Positions 8,400 through 17,168 of a DNA stretch of 53,387 bases are shown here, in pieces. The stretch lies in NCBI GenBank assembly GCA_913058575.1, contig CAJXRF010000037.1, positions 1-53,387 of the forward strand, written 5' to 3'. The DNA comes from an uncultured Bermanella sp. (lineage in GTDB: Bacteria; Pseudomonadota; Gammaproteobacteria; Pseudomonadales; Oceanobacteraceae). The notes beneath the pieces are model-generated. The model made no database searches and had not been told where the DNA came from. It worked only from the letters and a program-made list of their open reading frames with translations. Both the position numbers and the translations under genes were made by a program. How positions within the stretch are numbered: position 1 is the first letter of the stretch; every line of letters begins with the position of its first letter.

Positions 8400-8413
8400 A
8401 ATAAATTAAAAAA

Positions 8414-9004
8414 TTAAACTTTCATAATGGTTTCAAGCATGGCGTCTGCCAAACTGGCCACCATCTGTTTATTGAACACGTACCCCATCCCTGCATTGAT
8501 GCCCATTTGAAAAGTACCAATAATACTGGCGATTTTTTCAGGGCTCATATCCATTCTAATTTCTTTGGCTGCTTGCCCTTGTTTTACTTTTTCCACTAAG
8601 AGTTTAAATACAAAAAATCGATGGGCTTCGAGTTTTTTGCTAATGTCAGTAAACTGCTCAGACATCTCTATTCCACTATTAATGGCCATACAGCCATTTT
8701 GCTGCGCTGTATTGGTATCAAGTAGATGGGCTCCCTCAACCACCCAGTGTTTTATGGCAGCCAGCGCTGTGGGCCCATGGCTCAACGAGGCTTTATATTC
8801 GCGCTTGGTATTAGCCAAATAAAAATCAAATGCTTGTAAGTACAACTGATGTTTATCGCCAAATGCCTTGTAAATACTGCCTTTTGCAAGACCTGTGGCA
8901 TCCATTAAATCGGTTATAGAAGTGGCGGCATATCCTTTCTTCCAAAAAATGCTCATGGCACTTTCCAGTACGTCTTCCAGAATAAACTCCCTATTGCGCG
9001 CCAT
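8414..9004 (-). CDS. TetR family transcriptional repressor
   Basis: 196 aa. N-terminal TetR helix-turn-helix at about residues 8-52, with the characteristic GYAATSITDLMDATGLAKGS and IYKAFGDKHQLYLQA. The C-terminal ligand domain has a TetR_C_6-like composition. It heads a same-strand unit with an MDR and an SDR oxidoreductase, and operator-like sequences lie before it and before the MDR gene, supporting autoregulation and control of both enzymes, as in other TetR systems that sense reactive electrophiles. Inducer unknown. ATG start, with GAGACG as a modest ribosome binding site. Confidence 0.93.
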   Translation of the reverse strand: MARNREFILEDVLESAMSIFWKKGYAATSITDLMDATGLAKGSIYKAFGDKHQLYLQAFDFYLANTKREYKASLSHGPTALAAIKHWVVEGAHLLDTNTAQQNGCMAINSGIEMSEQFTDISKKLEAHRFFVFKLLVEKVKQGQAAKEIRMDMSPEKIASIIGTFQMGINAGMGYVFNKQMVASLADAMLETIMKV

Positions 9005-9044
9005 GATCGTCTCGATTTAATTAAGATGAAAAGACCATATCAGT

Positions 9045-9060
9045 TAGGAACCGATCGGTC
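9045..9060. promoter_or_regulatory. putative TetR operator upstream of tetR
   Basis: Contains the perfect palindrome ACCGATCGGT (9050-9059) preceded by TAGGA, giving the left half-site GGAACC seen also at 8382. Located 41 bp upstream of the tetR start codon, fitting autorepression. Confidence 0.6.
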
Positions 9061-9181
9061 AATAACTACACCACTTGGCCACAACAAACACATTAAGTTC
9101 ATGATTACCTATGCTTTTTGCTCTTGTTCAGGAAGTGTTCGTTGAAGCAGGCTTACGCGTAGCTACTTTAAGGGGCTTGCC

Positions 9182-9652
9182 TTAAAGCCAGCGCCTCACG
9201 TTATTTTTATACTTAAGATACTCATCACCAAACTTTTTTTCTAAATACATCTCTTCTTTTTTAATGGCTAAAACATACACAACCATTAATGCAGGTAGAA
9301 AACTCATCACTATCCACAGACTATTGATCATGAAACCAATGCCCATGGAAAATACGGCAAATGCAACATAAATAGGGTTACGTGAATAAGCGTATAGCCC
9401 TGTTGAGATAATCGCACTGGTGGGTTTCCATGGCTCTATATGGGTTTTTAAGCGATTAAACACACGGCTTAAATAAAAAACACACAACAAAGATAGTAAT
9501 GCCAACATGCCGCCGATATACATGAATATTAATGGATATGGGAATGCCACAGGGAGAATACGGTGAACGGTATAACCTATCAGCATACAAATTATGAAAA
9601 TTAATGGCGGAGGAAAACGAACCGCCGCACCTTTTTTATCTTGCTCAATCAT
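9182..9652 (-). CDS. isoprenylcysteine/phospholipid methyltransferase-like membrane protein
   Basis: 156 aa, four to five membrane segments, then the cytosolic SAM-binding signature of the ICMT/PEMT superfamily: STGLYAYSRNPIYV, followed near the C-terminus by KKEEMYLEKKFGDEYLKYK and the terminal VRRWL. Members transfer methyl groups from SAM to lipophilic acceptors at the membrane; bacterial homologues of this size mostly have unknown substrates. AGGAG ribosome binding site before the ATG. It lies 26 bp downstream of the AraC gene on the same strand, so the two are probably co-transcribed. Confidence 0.88.
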   Translation of the reverse strand: MIEQDKKGAAVRFPPPLIFIICMLIGYTVHRILPVAFPYPLIFMYIGGMLALLSLLCVFYLSRVFNRLKTHIEPWKPTSAIISTGLYAYSRNPIYVAFAVFSMGIGFMINSLWIVMSFLPALMVVYVLAIKKEEMYLEKKFGDEYLKYKNNVRRWL

Positions 9653-9678
9653 CTTGCGGGCTCCTAATAAGAGTGATT

Positions 9679-10494
9679 CTACAGCTGTTTGCGTTTTTGG
9701 TATTGTTTGGGTGTAGTCTGCATAAACAATTTGAATTCTCGTATGAAATGGGCTTGATCGAAATAGCCGCTATCAATGGCCAATTGGGTGAGGGTTGAAA
9801 ATTCGTTATTGGCAATTTTATTTTTTAGCTGATTTATTTTATTGACTCTTAAAAACGTATTAGGTGCTACGCCCACGAATTGTTTGAAAATTCGCTGAAC
9901 TTCTCTTGTTGAGACTTTCAGCATGTTGGCTAATTCTTGCAAGGAAAAACTAGGATCAGTTTCGATCAACTTTATCAAATGTCGTAATCGCTTTTGAGCC
10001 TGGTTTTCATATTGTTTTAACTCATTCATTAAATGGCTTTCAACAATATTAATCAGCGCTTGCGCGTTGTCGTTGACGGTAAGGCTTAATAACTGCTCAG
10101 ACAACTTAGAACTGCCTAAAAATATATTATTATTATTATTCACAAAACGATTGGCTAACGAGTCCATCGCTTGTGAAAAAAACACATGCCCGCCACTGGC
10201 TAAAAAATGAATGCCTAACGCATTCACTGGCCCGTTAAATGTCATTTTTAATAAGTCTTTACTTGGACCAATGACCGTTCCGTTATGATCCACCACTGCA
10301 CGCTCTGAGCTTCTTGCTAAATGAAGAGAATCTGAGAAGTTAAATATCACACTGGCACCACAGTCACTTAATATTTCAAAGGGCAATGCTTGGGTATTTT
10401 CAAATTTTCTAGCCAGCCATATGGCCTGTACATAGACCCTAAGTGGCTCACTGGGTGTAAATTTTTGATAATTAATGGATGTTAAATCGCTCAT
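9679..10494 (-). CDS. AraC family transcriptional regulator
   Basis: 271 aa. The C-terminal AraC DNA-binding domain (about residues 165-268) shows both helix-turn-helix units: FSLQELANMLKVSTREVQRIF and LTQLAIDSGYFDQAHFIREFK, ending with TTPKQYQKR. The N-terminal 150 residues look like the DUF6597-type sensor domain (opening FTPSEPLRVYVQAIWLARK, then NFSDSL) common in this subgroup. Divergent from the AhpD-like gene, with 86 bp between starts, and followed by a membrane methyltransferase; either may be its target. No strong ribosome binding site. Confidence 0.92.
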   Translation of the reverse strand: MSDLTSINYQKFTPSEPLRVYVQAIWLARKFENTQALPFEILSDCGASVIFNFSDSLHLARSSERAVVDHNGTVIGPSKDLLKMTFNGPVNALGIHFLASGGHVFFSQAMDSLANRFVNNNNNIFLGSSKLSEQLLSLTVNDNAQALINIVESHLMNELKQYENQAQKRLRHLIKLIETDPSFSLQELANMLKVSTREVQRIFKQFVGVAPNTFLRVNKINQLKNKIANNEFSTLTQLAIDSGYFDQAHFIREFKLFMQTTPKQYQKRKQL

Positions 10495-10580
10495 ATCTGT
10501 CGCTTTTATACAATTTTCCCTTTGAATGACACCTTATCATGTTGCTTACATTAACGCTCGATCCATAAAGAAGGCCTATC

Positions 10581-11063
10581 ATGACCCAAAGACTCAATTA
10601 TTTTCAAGCCTCTCCTGAAGCACTTAATACGCTGCTGGCCACCGAGAAATATTTAACTCATTGCTACAAAACCAAAAAAAATCTAAGTCAAACTCTTCTT
10701 GAATTGGTGAAAATACGAGTATCGCAAATTAATGGCTGCGCCTATTGCATTGATATGCACACTAAAGATGCCAGAGCCGCAGGAGAAAATGAACAGCGCA
10801 TCTATGCGTTATGGGCCTGGCGTGAAACGGATTTTTTCAATGATACTGAACAGGCCGCTCTTGCCAGGGCGGAAGCCAATACCTTGGTACACACACAACC
10901 AATAAGCGATGAATTATACAAACAGGTAACAGAGGTTTTTAACCCCGAGCAGCTAGTAGATTTAACCCTCGCCATCACTACCATTAACAGCTGGAACCGC
11001 ATCGCATTAAGCTTTAAGCCTAAGCCGGGATCTTACACTGTGGGAGATTTTGATTTGCAGTAA
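10581..11063 (+). CDS. AhpD-like carboxymuconolactone decarboxylase family protein
   Basis: 160-aa helical protein of the CMD/AhpD fold. The redox motif CAYCIDMHTKDAR gives the E/D-x(n)-CxxC-xxxH pattern of peroxidase-type members, and LLELVKIRVSQINGC precedes it as in the family. Such proteins act as alkylhydroperoxidase-like disulfide reductases, not decarboxylases, when CxxC-H is present. AAGGCC precedes the ATG. Transcribed divergently from the AraC regulator, which likely controls it; together with the TetR/MDR/SDR unit nearby this suggests a stretch of redox-stress genes. Confidence 0.92.
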   Translation: MTQRLNYFQASPEALNTLLATEKYLTHCYKTKKNLSQTLLELVKIRVSQINGCAYCIDMHTKDARAAGENEQRIYALWAWRETDFFNDTEQAALARAEANTLVHTQPISDELYKQVTEVFNPEQLVDLTLAITTINSWNRIALSFKPKPGSYTVGDFDLQ

Positions 11064-11088
11064 ACACCTTTACAAACCCCAGCCATAA

Positions 11089-11116
11089 AAAAAGCAAACC
11101 CTAGGGTTTGCTTTTT
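11089..11116. terminator. bidirectional intrinsic terminator
   Basis: Arms GCAAACCC (11094-11101) and GGGTTTGC (11104-11111) are flanked by an A run on the left and TTTTT on the right, so it works in both directions between the convergent ahpD-like and efpL genes. Confidence 0.9.
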
Positions 11117-11142
11117 AATCACTCAAGCTCGCTTAATATAAA

Positions 11143-11709
11143 TTAAGCGCGGCCGGTAAATTTACGTTCTTCAACATTTACCTTAATGCGGTCACCTGTT
11201 GAAATGTGCTCTGGCACTTGCACGGTCAATCCACTGGACAATTTAGCCGGTTTAGTTCTGGCTGTGGCCGAACCGCCTTTTAGTGAAGGGTCGGTTTCAA
11301 CAATTTCAAGTTCAACCGTTGAAGGCAACTCAAGTGCTACTGGTGCCTCATTTACAATGACCACCTGCAAACCCTGAATATCTTGACTGATGAACAATAA
11401 TTCATCGGCAATGGCTTCTTGATTCAAGCTATATGAAGAATAATCTTCGCTGTCCATAAAGACATGCTCATCACCGTCGGCGTAAGAATAAGTCACTGAA
11501 CGACGAATCAAATCCGCAAGGGTTAGCATATCGGAATCTTTATAAGACTCATCTACCTTGTTACCCGTTACCACATTGTACATACGCATGCGGTAGATAC
11601 TGCCCCCTGAACGACCTTGTGGAACTGAACGTTCAATGTCGCGCACGATGTAGGCTTCACCGTTAATTTCTACCGCGGTGTTCTTTTTAATATCACTGGC
11701 TTTAGGCAT
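11143..11709 (-). CDS. efpL: elongation factor P-like protein EfpL (YeiP)
   Basis: Cytosolic EF-P paralogue that relieves ribosome stalling, 188 aa from the second Met. The sequence follows E. coli YeiP throughout: MPKASDIKK at the start, the OB-domain segment [35 protein letters not shown], and [10 protein letters not shown] at the end. With the start placed at 11709 the loop-tip residue is Arg33, the position that is arginine rather than a modified lysine in EfpL. An in-frame ATG two codons upstream is also possible. Neither an epmABC-type modification gene nor efp lies nearby. Convergent with the AhpD-like gene across a shared terminator. Confidence 0.95.
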   Translation of the reverse strand: MPKASDIKKNTAVEINGEAYIVRDIERSVPQGRSGGSIYRMRMYNVVTGNKVDESYKDSDMLTLADLIRRSVTYSYADGDEHVFMDSEDYSSYSLNQEAIADELLFISQDIQGLQVVIVNEAPVALELPSTVELEIVETDPSLKGGSATARTKPAKLSSGLTVQVPEHISTGDRIKVNVEERKFTGRA

Positions 11710-11900
11710 GTTCATTCGCTCTAAAATGGAAATTTAAGGGCATAATCAACGGCTGTAGATCCACCCGCTGCTTCAAAAGCCACTACTGGTGATGGATTTT
11801 GATTAACTTTACAGGGTTTAGCAAGGCCCTCTTAAGTAAGATCATGGCCATTCTCTGTGTGTTTGTTTAAAACATGAACAATTTATAACAAACTTGGTGA

Positions 11901-12782
11901 TCAAATTGACAGGGGCAGAAAAAAGTCCAGCTCGAAGCGCTCATCTTCTTGTAAAAAATGATTCTTTTTATAATGCACGTAGGCTGGGGTCGATTGCATT
12001 TTAAAACCGCTACTCGGCAACCAACGCTCTAATATATGGCTGAGCTGAGGTAGCAGCTCACCGTACTGCCCCTGTAATTTAAACACCCCATGTAAACCGC
12101 CTGGGATGGTGAGACTGTTCACCAACCCACGTTTTTGCAAAGGTTTATCAATGGCAATGCATGCCACATATCGGCACTGACTTAGCTCTACCCATGCAGG
12201 GTTAGAATGATGCAAGGCAAATTGCTGAGCATAGCTTCTTTGCTCTTGCTTCGCCCAAGCCAGCAGGGTCTGCCAGGCCAACTTAATAGAACGGTCATAC
12301 CCTTGGTGGCGAACATACGCCACATGGCGTGCTGGCAATTCTATTAAATTAGCATCAGGCACAGCACGAGACGCTAATTGCTTATAGTGTTGGGCAATCT
12401 CGGCATCTTTCAAATAGGGATTTTGCATAGCCTGCTGAGCATTCAATTCATGGTGTTCAGGCTTGCGCCACGCACCGGGCGACACACCAAATACCGATTT
12501 AAATGCCCGACTAAAAGAAGAGACTGACACAAAGCCACACTTAATGGCCACCTCTAAAATACTGGCTCGGCCATCGAACATAAGCTGGTTTGCTGCAAAT
12601 TCTAAGCGCGCACGGCGCACATAGTCATGCACACTCTCCCCTACCACCTCTTTAAATACCCTATGAAAGTGCTGTTCTGAATAGGCAGCCACAGTAGCCA
12701 GTTGCTTCGCTGGCAGCGCCTGACTTATATCTTTATGGATGTAATACAAAACATCATTAATACGGGATTTCTGTTGATTCAC
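11901..12782 (-). CDS. AraC-type regulator with GyrI-like effector domain
   Basis: 294 aa from a GTG at 12782, which has AGGG a few bases upstream. The AraC domain is N-terminal (residues about 8-105; LATVAAYSEQHFHRVFKEVVG and ILEVAIKCGFVSVSSFSRAFK), as in Rob/SoxS-GyrI fusions, and the GyrI-like small-molecule domain follows (about 140-294; IELPARHVAYVRHQGY, then IPGGLHGVFKLQG). Such proteins sense drugs or small metabolites. An upstream in-frame ATG would extend the protein through the 18-bp repeats of the intergenic region, so the shorter form is preferred. Divergent from a PLP aminotransferase, the likely target. Confidence 0.92.
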   Translation of the reverse strand: MNQQKSRINDVLYYIHKDISQALPAKQLATVAAYSEQHFHRVFKEVVGESVHDYVRRARLEFAANQLMFDGRASILEVAIKCGFVSVSSFSRAFKSVFGVSPGAWRKPEHHELNAQQAMQNPYLKDAEIAQHYKQLASRAVPDANLIELPARHVAYVRHQGYDRSIKLAWQTLLAWAKQEQRSYAQQFALHHSNPAWVELSQCRYVACIAIDKPLQKRGLVNSLTIPGGLHGVFKLQGQYGELLPQLSHILERWLPSSGFKMQSTPAYVHYKKNHFLQEDERFELDFFLPLSI

Positions 12783-12806
12783 GATAACCCTAAAAATAAC
12801 ATCAAT

Positions 12807-12846
12807 AGCATAAATGGACATACTAGACAGCATAAATGGACATACT
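12807..12846. promoter_or_regulatory. two perfect 18-bp direct repeats, likely AraC-type operator
   Basis: The 18-mer AGCATAAATGGACATACT occurs at 12807-12824 and again at 12829-12846, with a 22-bp period, about two helical turns. Tandem direct half-sites on one face of the helix are what AraC-type activators bind, and the pair sits in the 116-bp gap between the AraC-GyrI gene and the divergent aminotransferase. Each copy also contains TGGACA, close to a -35 hexamer. Confidence 0.7.
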
Positions 12847-12898
12847 TTTTATATCAAGCTGGCGTACCCTTTTTCATACCACACCAGAGCTAGCCCAC

Positions 12899-14053
12899 AT
12901 GAAACTTGCCCACTCTTTACAGAATATTCAGCCTTCTTATATTCGTGAAATACTCAGAGCTGCCAGTGCGCCCGGAGTGATTTCCCTGGCCGGTGGATTG
13001 CCTGACTCTACACAATTTCCATTATCGCTCATGAAGCCAAGCCTACAGGCCTTAGCTGAGCAACCGTCGCTTTTTCAATATGGTAATACGCAAGGTTTTG
13101 AGCCACTTTTGGATTATTTTGGAAACGCATATCAATTAACCAACCAGCAAAAAGCCCTCGTGTGCACAGGCTCTCAACAAGCTCTTGATTTAATTGCCCG
13201 TGCTTTTATCAACCCCGGTGACGCCATTATCATGGAAGCCCCCAGTTACTTAGGGGCGTTACAAGTATTTGGCTTGGCACAGGCTAACATTCTGAGTGTG
13301 GGCCAAAACAAAGACGGCCCCGACCTTAACCAATTAGAAACACTCTTTGTGCAGCAAGACATTAAAATGTTTTATGGGGTACCGGATTTTCACAATCCTA
13401 CCGGCGTGTGCTGGTCCTTATGGGTGCGAAAAGAAGTGGCGCGTTTATGTCAGCAATATAATGTGACGCTTGTAGAAGATATCCCTTACCGCGAACTAAG
13501 ATTCGCAGGCACGGCTTTACCGATCGCTTCTAGTTTTTGTCCTGAGCATGCTTTGGTATTGCGCTCGTATTCCAAAATTGCCACTCCGGGCATTCGGATA
13601 GGCTTGGTGTATGGCAATCAAGAATGGATAGATGCCTTAATAAAAGTAAAACAAGGCAGTGATTTACATACAAGTGTGCCCATGCAAGCGGTTTTATTAC
13701 ATCTTTTACAGCACAATGAATTTAATTTACACCTACAGAATTTACGAGTCCTTTATGGTCGTCGCTACCAAAAGCTTATGGAGCAACTAAAATTAAAACT
13801 GCCAGCACAATGTACAGCCAACCCAGTTGATGGCGGCATGTTTATTTGGTTAACCTTAACGGAGTTAGCGGATTGCGATATTTTAGCAGTGGCGCAAGCG
13901 GCATTAAAAAATGGTGTGGCTGTGGTACCCAGTTGCGTTTTTTATCAACCAAAAGAAAAGCAAGTGTCGGCACTGCGTTTAAACTTTACCCATGCCCGCG
14001 AAGAAGAATTAGTGTTAGCGGTGGATCGTTTAAAGGCTGTCGTACCCCATTGA
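12899..14053 (+). CDS. PLP-dependent class I/II aminotransferase
   Basis: Fold-type I aminotransferase of 385 aa, similar to the LysN/2-aminoadipate and MocR-like aminotransferase group. Visible are the family opening PSYIREILRAASAPGVISLAGGLP, here given only as its elements IREIL and ISLAGGLP; FHNPTGVCW for the substrate/PLP loop; VEDIPYRELR with the PLP Asp and Tyr; and SYSKIATPGIRIG, whose Lys226 forms the Schiff base. The ATG at 12899 starts the conserved part; an upstream in-frame ATG at 12836 would lie inside the operator repeats. Divergent from the AraC-GyrI regulator. Amino donor and acceptor cannot be specified. Confidence 0.9.
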   Translation: MKLAHSLQNIQPSYIREILRAASAPGVISLAGGLPDSTQFPLSLMKPSLQALAEQPSLFQYGNTQGFEPLLDYFGNAYQLTNQQKALVCTGSQQALDLIARAFINPGDAIIMEAPSYLGALQVFGLAQANILSVGQNKDGPDLNQLETLFVQQDIKMFYGVPDFHNPTGVCWSLWVRKEVARLCQQYNVTLVEDIPYRELRFAGTALPIASSFCPEHALVLRSYSKIATPGIRIGLVYGNQEWIDALIKVKQGSDLHTSVPMQAVLLHLLQHNEFNLHLQNLRVLYGRRYQKLMEQLKLKLPAQCTANPVDGGMFIWLTLTELADCDILAVAQAALKNGVAVVPSCVFYQPKEKQVSALRLNFTHAREEELVLAVDRLKAVVPH

Positions 14054-14074
14054 ACATTACCCTTTCATACACGT

Positions 14075-14112
14075 AAAGTGCTCATTATTTTCACACCAAT
14101 AAAAAGCACTTT
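14075..14112. terminator. inverted repeat between convergent aminotransferase and kinase genes
   Basis: Arms AAAGTGCT and AGCACTTT with a 22-base AT-rich loop, between the stop codons of convergent genes. No long T tract; a weak bidirectional terminator is the simplest reading. Confidence 0.4.
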
Positions 14113-14150
14113 GTATGACCTGTATTTTATAGGGCTTTTGTAATTAACCA

Positions 14151-15731
14151 TTAATCATTAGCCGTTATATTGGGAATTTTTATAACAATATTAATGCCTT
14201 TACCCTCTTCACTCTCGCAGCTAATGTCACCCTTGAGCTTTTGTGTCACTAGGTTATAAACAATATGCATCCCTAAGCCAGTACCCCCTCCGCCTCTTTT
14301 TGTTGTATAAAAAGGCTCAAAAATATTGTTAACCGCTTCATGCGTCATGCCTTTACCGTTATCAGAATACGCTAAGCATAAGCTTTCACCCACCATACCG
14401 ATTTCAATGACCACCAAACCATGATTCTGATGTTCAAAGCCGTGTTGAAATGAATTAAGCAGCATATTTTCAATAATTAAGGAAAACACATCACTATAGC
14501 TGGTTATAACAAGCTTCTCATCACATAGAAACTCTATCTTAATGCTTGGGTATTCTTCTCGGTAATTATTAATAATGAACTCAATTACCTCATTCAAACA
14601 AAATTCGGCAGGTAAACTTGATGATTGATCAACCGATACGGACTTAAATGATTTCACAAGTTTAGCCGCACGCTTAAGGTTGTCCTGAATCATTTGGTTA
14701 GATTCCAATTGCGAATCCAAATAGGTTATTAATTCATTGCGACTAATCATACCTTCGTCAAAACGTTTTCTCAGTATTTCTGTTTCACTCATGGCATGAC
14801 TGATAGCAGTAATGCAAATACCTACTGGGGTATTAATTTCATGGGCCACTCCTGAAACTAGGCGACCCAGAGAGGCCATTTTTTGAATCTCTACCAGCTT
14901 ACTCTGTGTCTCACTTAACTCTTGTAAAGATTGTTTTAGTTTTAACGTTCTTATTTCAACTTTTTCCTCAAGGTTTTTATTAAGATCTGTTATTTCGGAA
15001 TCGATGGCGATAAGTTCATCATTCTTAAGTTGAATGGCCTGATTCTTTGCTTCTATTTCATGGAAACTCGATTTTAAATGCTCTCTCATTATATTAAAGT
15101 CATTTACCAACCCTCCAATCTCATCTCGCCTGGCACTATGATACGTTTTGGTAAAATCACCCGAGGCCAATTTTCTAGTCGATTGTGATAGCGAAATCAC
15201 TGGCGACACCAATAAGATATTTAAAAACCAGCGCAGCAATATGGCCACGCCAATTAAAATAGCCAGAAACACCAAGGTTAACCGATAGCTCTTACGCTTA
15301 ATTTCATCTTTAACTTCTTTTAGATATAAACCAATCTCCACATAGCCATAATTTATTTGGTTATCAATGATGCTTTTTTTAATCACCAATACATCTTCGC
15401 TAAAATCTCTATGTTTTTTGATGGCACCTCCGGTAAATGTACTGGCCATTTCCACCAATGACTCACCATTTTTATTGTATATTTCACAATAGGCCACCTG
15501 TGGAAACTGCTCCAATTTAAGGGCGTATTCTCTTAAAAAATAAAAGCGATAATTTTTAATGGGGGCAATACTGGTTTTCGCTAAAAAAGATGACAGCTGC
15601 TCACCTTGCTCCATTAAATTTTGGGTCATCTGAAGGCGCAGGTCCGAGATAATAAAATAACCAAGGCATGAAAGAGAGAGGCTTAAAATAGCCAACACTC
15701 CAAAGGTTACTTTAAAGCTGAGTTTAAACAC
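14151..15731 (-). CDS. sensor histidine kinase
   Basis: Inner-membrane sensor kinase of 526 aa. Order: TM1 (7-28), periplasmic sensor (about 30-148), TM2 (151-175), HAMP (176-228), a long coiled coil (about 225-285), HisKA with the phosphoacceptor His297 in GVAHEINTPVG, and a HATPase_c domain with the N-box NMLLNSFQHGF, DNGKGM and GGGGTGLGM. The H-box with INTP is typical of HPK4-like kinases. No receiver domain and no response regulator is adjacent. It starts with GTG seven bases after the stop of the BMP-family protein, so translation is probably coupled and the binding protein is a candidate ligand-bearing partner of the periplasmic sensor. Confidence 0.93.
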   Translation of the reverse strand: MFKLSFKVTFGVLAILSLSLSCLGYFIISDLRLQMTQNLMEQGEQLSSFLAKTSIAPIKNYRFYFLREYALKLEQFPQVAYCEIYNKNGESLVEMASTFTGGAIKKHRDFSEDVLVIKKSIIDNQINYGYVEIGLYLKEVKDEIKRKSYRLTLVFLAILIGVAILLRWFLNILLVSPVISLSQSTRKLASGDFTKTYHSARRDEIGGLVNDFNIMREHLKSSFHEIEAKNQAIQLKNDELIAIDSEITDLNKNLEEKVEIRTLKLKQSLQELSETQSKLVEIQKMASLGRLVSGVAHEINTPVGICITAISHAMSETEILRKRFDEGMISRNELITYLDSQLESNQMIQDNLKRAAKLVKSFKSVSVDQSSSLPAEFCLNEVIEFIINNYREEYPSIKIEFLCDEKLVITSYSDVFSLIIENMLLNSFQHGFEHQNHGLVVIEIGMVGESLCLAYSDNGKGMTHEAVNNIFEPFYTTKRGGGGTGLGMHIVYNLVTQKLKGDISCESEEGKGINIVIKIPNITAND

Positions 15732-15738
15732 GTTTTTA

Positions 15739-16782
15739 TCAACTACTTGTGGATTTTAGGTAATCTGTAACGGATATTTCGCCCGATATTATTTTAGCTT
15801 TGACATCCGACAGTTTTTTAAGAATGTCATCAGGAATCAGGTGTTTCGTAAACTTCATGGGGGAAAGGCTGACCCCTTCATCGGCTAAGCCATATTTAGT
15901 AATTCCGGCCTTAAATGTACCTTTGGAAATTTTAGTTACCTCTTTATAAGTGCTCACGTCTATTCTTTTTATCATACTGGTCAGCACAAAGCCTTTAGCA
16001 ATATGGTCTTCATCAATATCCACCCCAATGGCAAATCTTTGATGCTTTCTAGCCGCTTCAATAACCCCTCTTCCTGTTTGCCCACCGGCTACCTGATATA
16101 TAATATCAACCCCATCATTATATTGTTCATCAGCCAGTCTTAATCCTTCTTCGGGCTTTTCAAATCCAGAAAAATCATTGCCAGTGGTGACAAAAGAATA
16201 CTGAACATGGATATCTGGATTCGCATATTTCGCCCCTTCAATATACCCCACACGAAATGCATGAATCACCGGAAGGTCCATGGCCCCCACAAAGCCAATT
16301 TTATTGGTTTTACTCATCCAACCCGCTAAGCAGCCCACTAAAAATGAACCTTCATGCTGAGCAAAGACCGTGGAGGCAATATTTGGATAGCCCTCCACAG
16401 GCACCTCATTGAGGAAAAACTGTTGACGAGGGTAACGTTCTGCCATTTTTTTAAATACATCTAAAAATTGCCAACCACTGGCAACAATTAAATCTACCTT
16501 TTTATCAATCAATCGCTTGATCGATGCTTCACGTTCCTCTTCTTTTACGGCTGTTTGATGCCCCACATCAAAAATAAGTTTAATGCCCCATTTAGCCTTC
16601 GCTTTGGCCAGCCCCACATAAGTCATATCAGCAAAAGAGCGATCTCCTAGGCCATCCTGAATGGGCGAGCCCACAGTGAAATGATCATTGGTTTTTAATA
16701 GCGCTTCACTTTGGCTGGCCATGCTAAGAAAAATTAGGCTACTTAAAAGACATAAAGCAACAGCACATTTAACGTGATTCAT
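15739..16782 (-). CDS. BMP-family periplasmic binding protein (Med/PnrA-like)
   Basis: Periplasmic ligand-binding protein of the BMP/basic membrane protein family, 347 aa, whose relatives bind nucleosides or related compounds. The signal peptide follows the ATG at 16782 (MNHVKCAVALCLLSSLIF...), with GGGTGAG as ribosome binding site; an ATG 15 codons earlier lacks one. Family features: GLGDRSFADMTYVGL, VDLIVASGWQFLDV, FLVGCLAGWMSKTNKIGFVG, and VDIIYQVAGGQTGRGV. BMP proteins normally serve ABC importers, but no permease or ATPase gene is adjacent; the sole partner is the histidine kinase, suggesting a sensing role (inference). Mature Cys at a lipobox is not evident. Confidence 0.9.
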   Translation of the reverse strand: MNHVKCAVALCLLSSLIFLSMASQSEALLKTNDHFTVGSPIQDGLGDRSFADMTYVGLAKAKAKWGIKLIFDVGHQTAVKEEEREASIKRLIDKKVDLIVASGWQFLDVFKKMAERYPRQQFFLNEVPVEGYPNIASTVFAQHEGSFLVGCLAGWMSKTNKIGFVGAMDLPVIHAFRVGYIEGAKYANPDIHVQYSFVTTGNDFSGFEKPEEGLRLADEQYNDGVDIIYQVAGGQTGRGVIEAARKHQRFAIGVDIDEDHIAKGFVLTSMIKRIDVSTYKEVTKISKGTFKAGITKYGLADEGVSLSPMKFTKHLIPDDILKKLSDVKAKIISGEISVTDYLKSTSS

Positions 16783-17168
16783 ACATTTACTCACCCATTT
16801 AAAAATGCAATCGAAACAACCCATCAACTATTAATACTAGTACTATTAGGCCAATCTAGAAGCGGGGAACAGCATAATAATGCTAAATATTATAGCGCTA
16901 GCCTTTTAGGCATTCATTTGTAAAATGAATTCTGCTTAATGACTCATGGTGGTCAGCCAAGAAAAACCTAAATATCCTTATGCAGGCCATAAAACCTCCC
17001 TATACCGATTCCTTAAACCTATATAAATCAAACCCTTTATTGCTTTTTACTAGGTTTAATTTAATGGCATTTAACAGGCTTTTTATATTCCATAAAACTC
17101 CTACAGAGCGCCATAAAGGGGCGTTACAATAATGTATATCCTAACCATAAACCTATTAGGGGGCAGTG
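16783..17168. other. divergent intergenic region with AT-rich palindrome
   Basis: About 385 bp between the BMP gene and the His-rich small membrane protein, containing both promoters. The clearest signal is the palindrome with arms ATTCATTT and AAATGAAT around GTA at 16912-16930, an operator-like site of unknown owner. AGGGGG at the right end is the ribosome binding site of the next gene. No other gene seen. Confidence 0.5.

Noticed and set aside
11901-12833. Longer AraC-GyrI start at 12833 and longer aminotransferase start at 12836
   Set aside because: Both would run the coding sequences through the perfect 18-bp repeats in the intergenic region; the inner starts leave those as operator sequence and fit family lengths.
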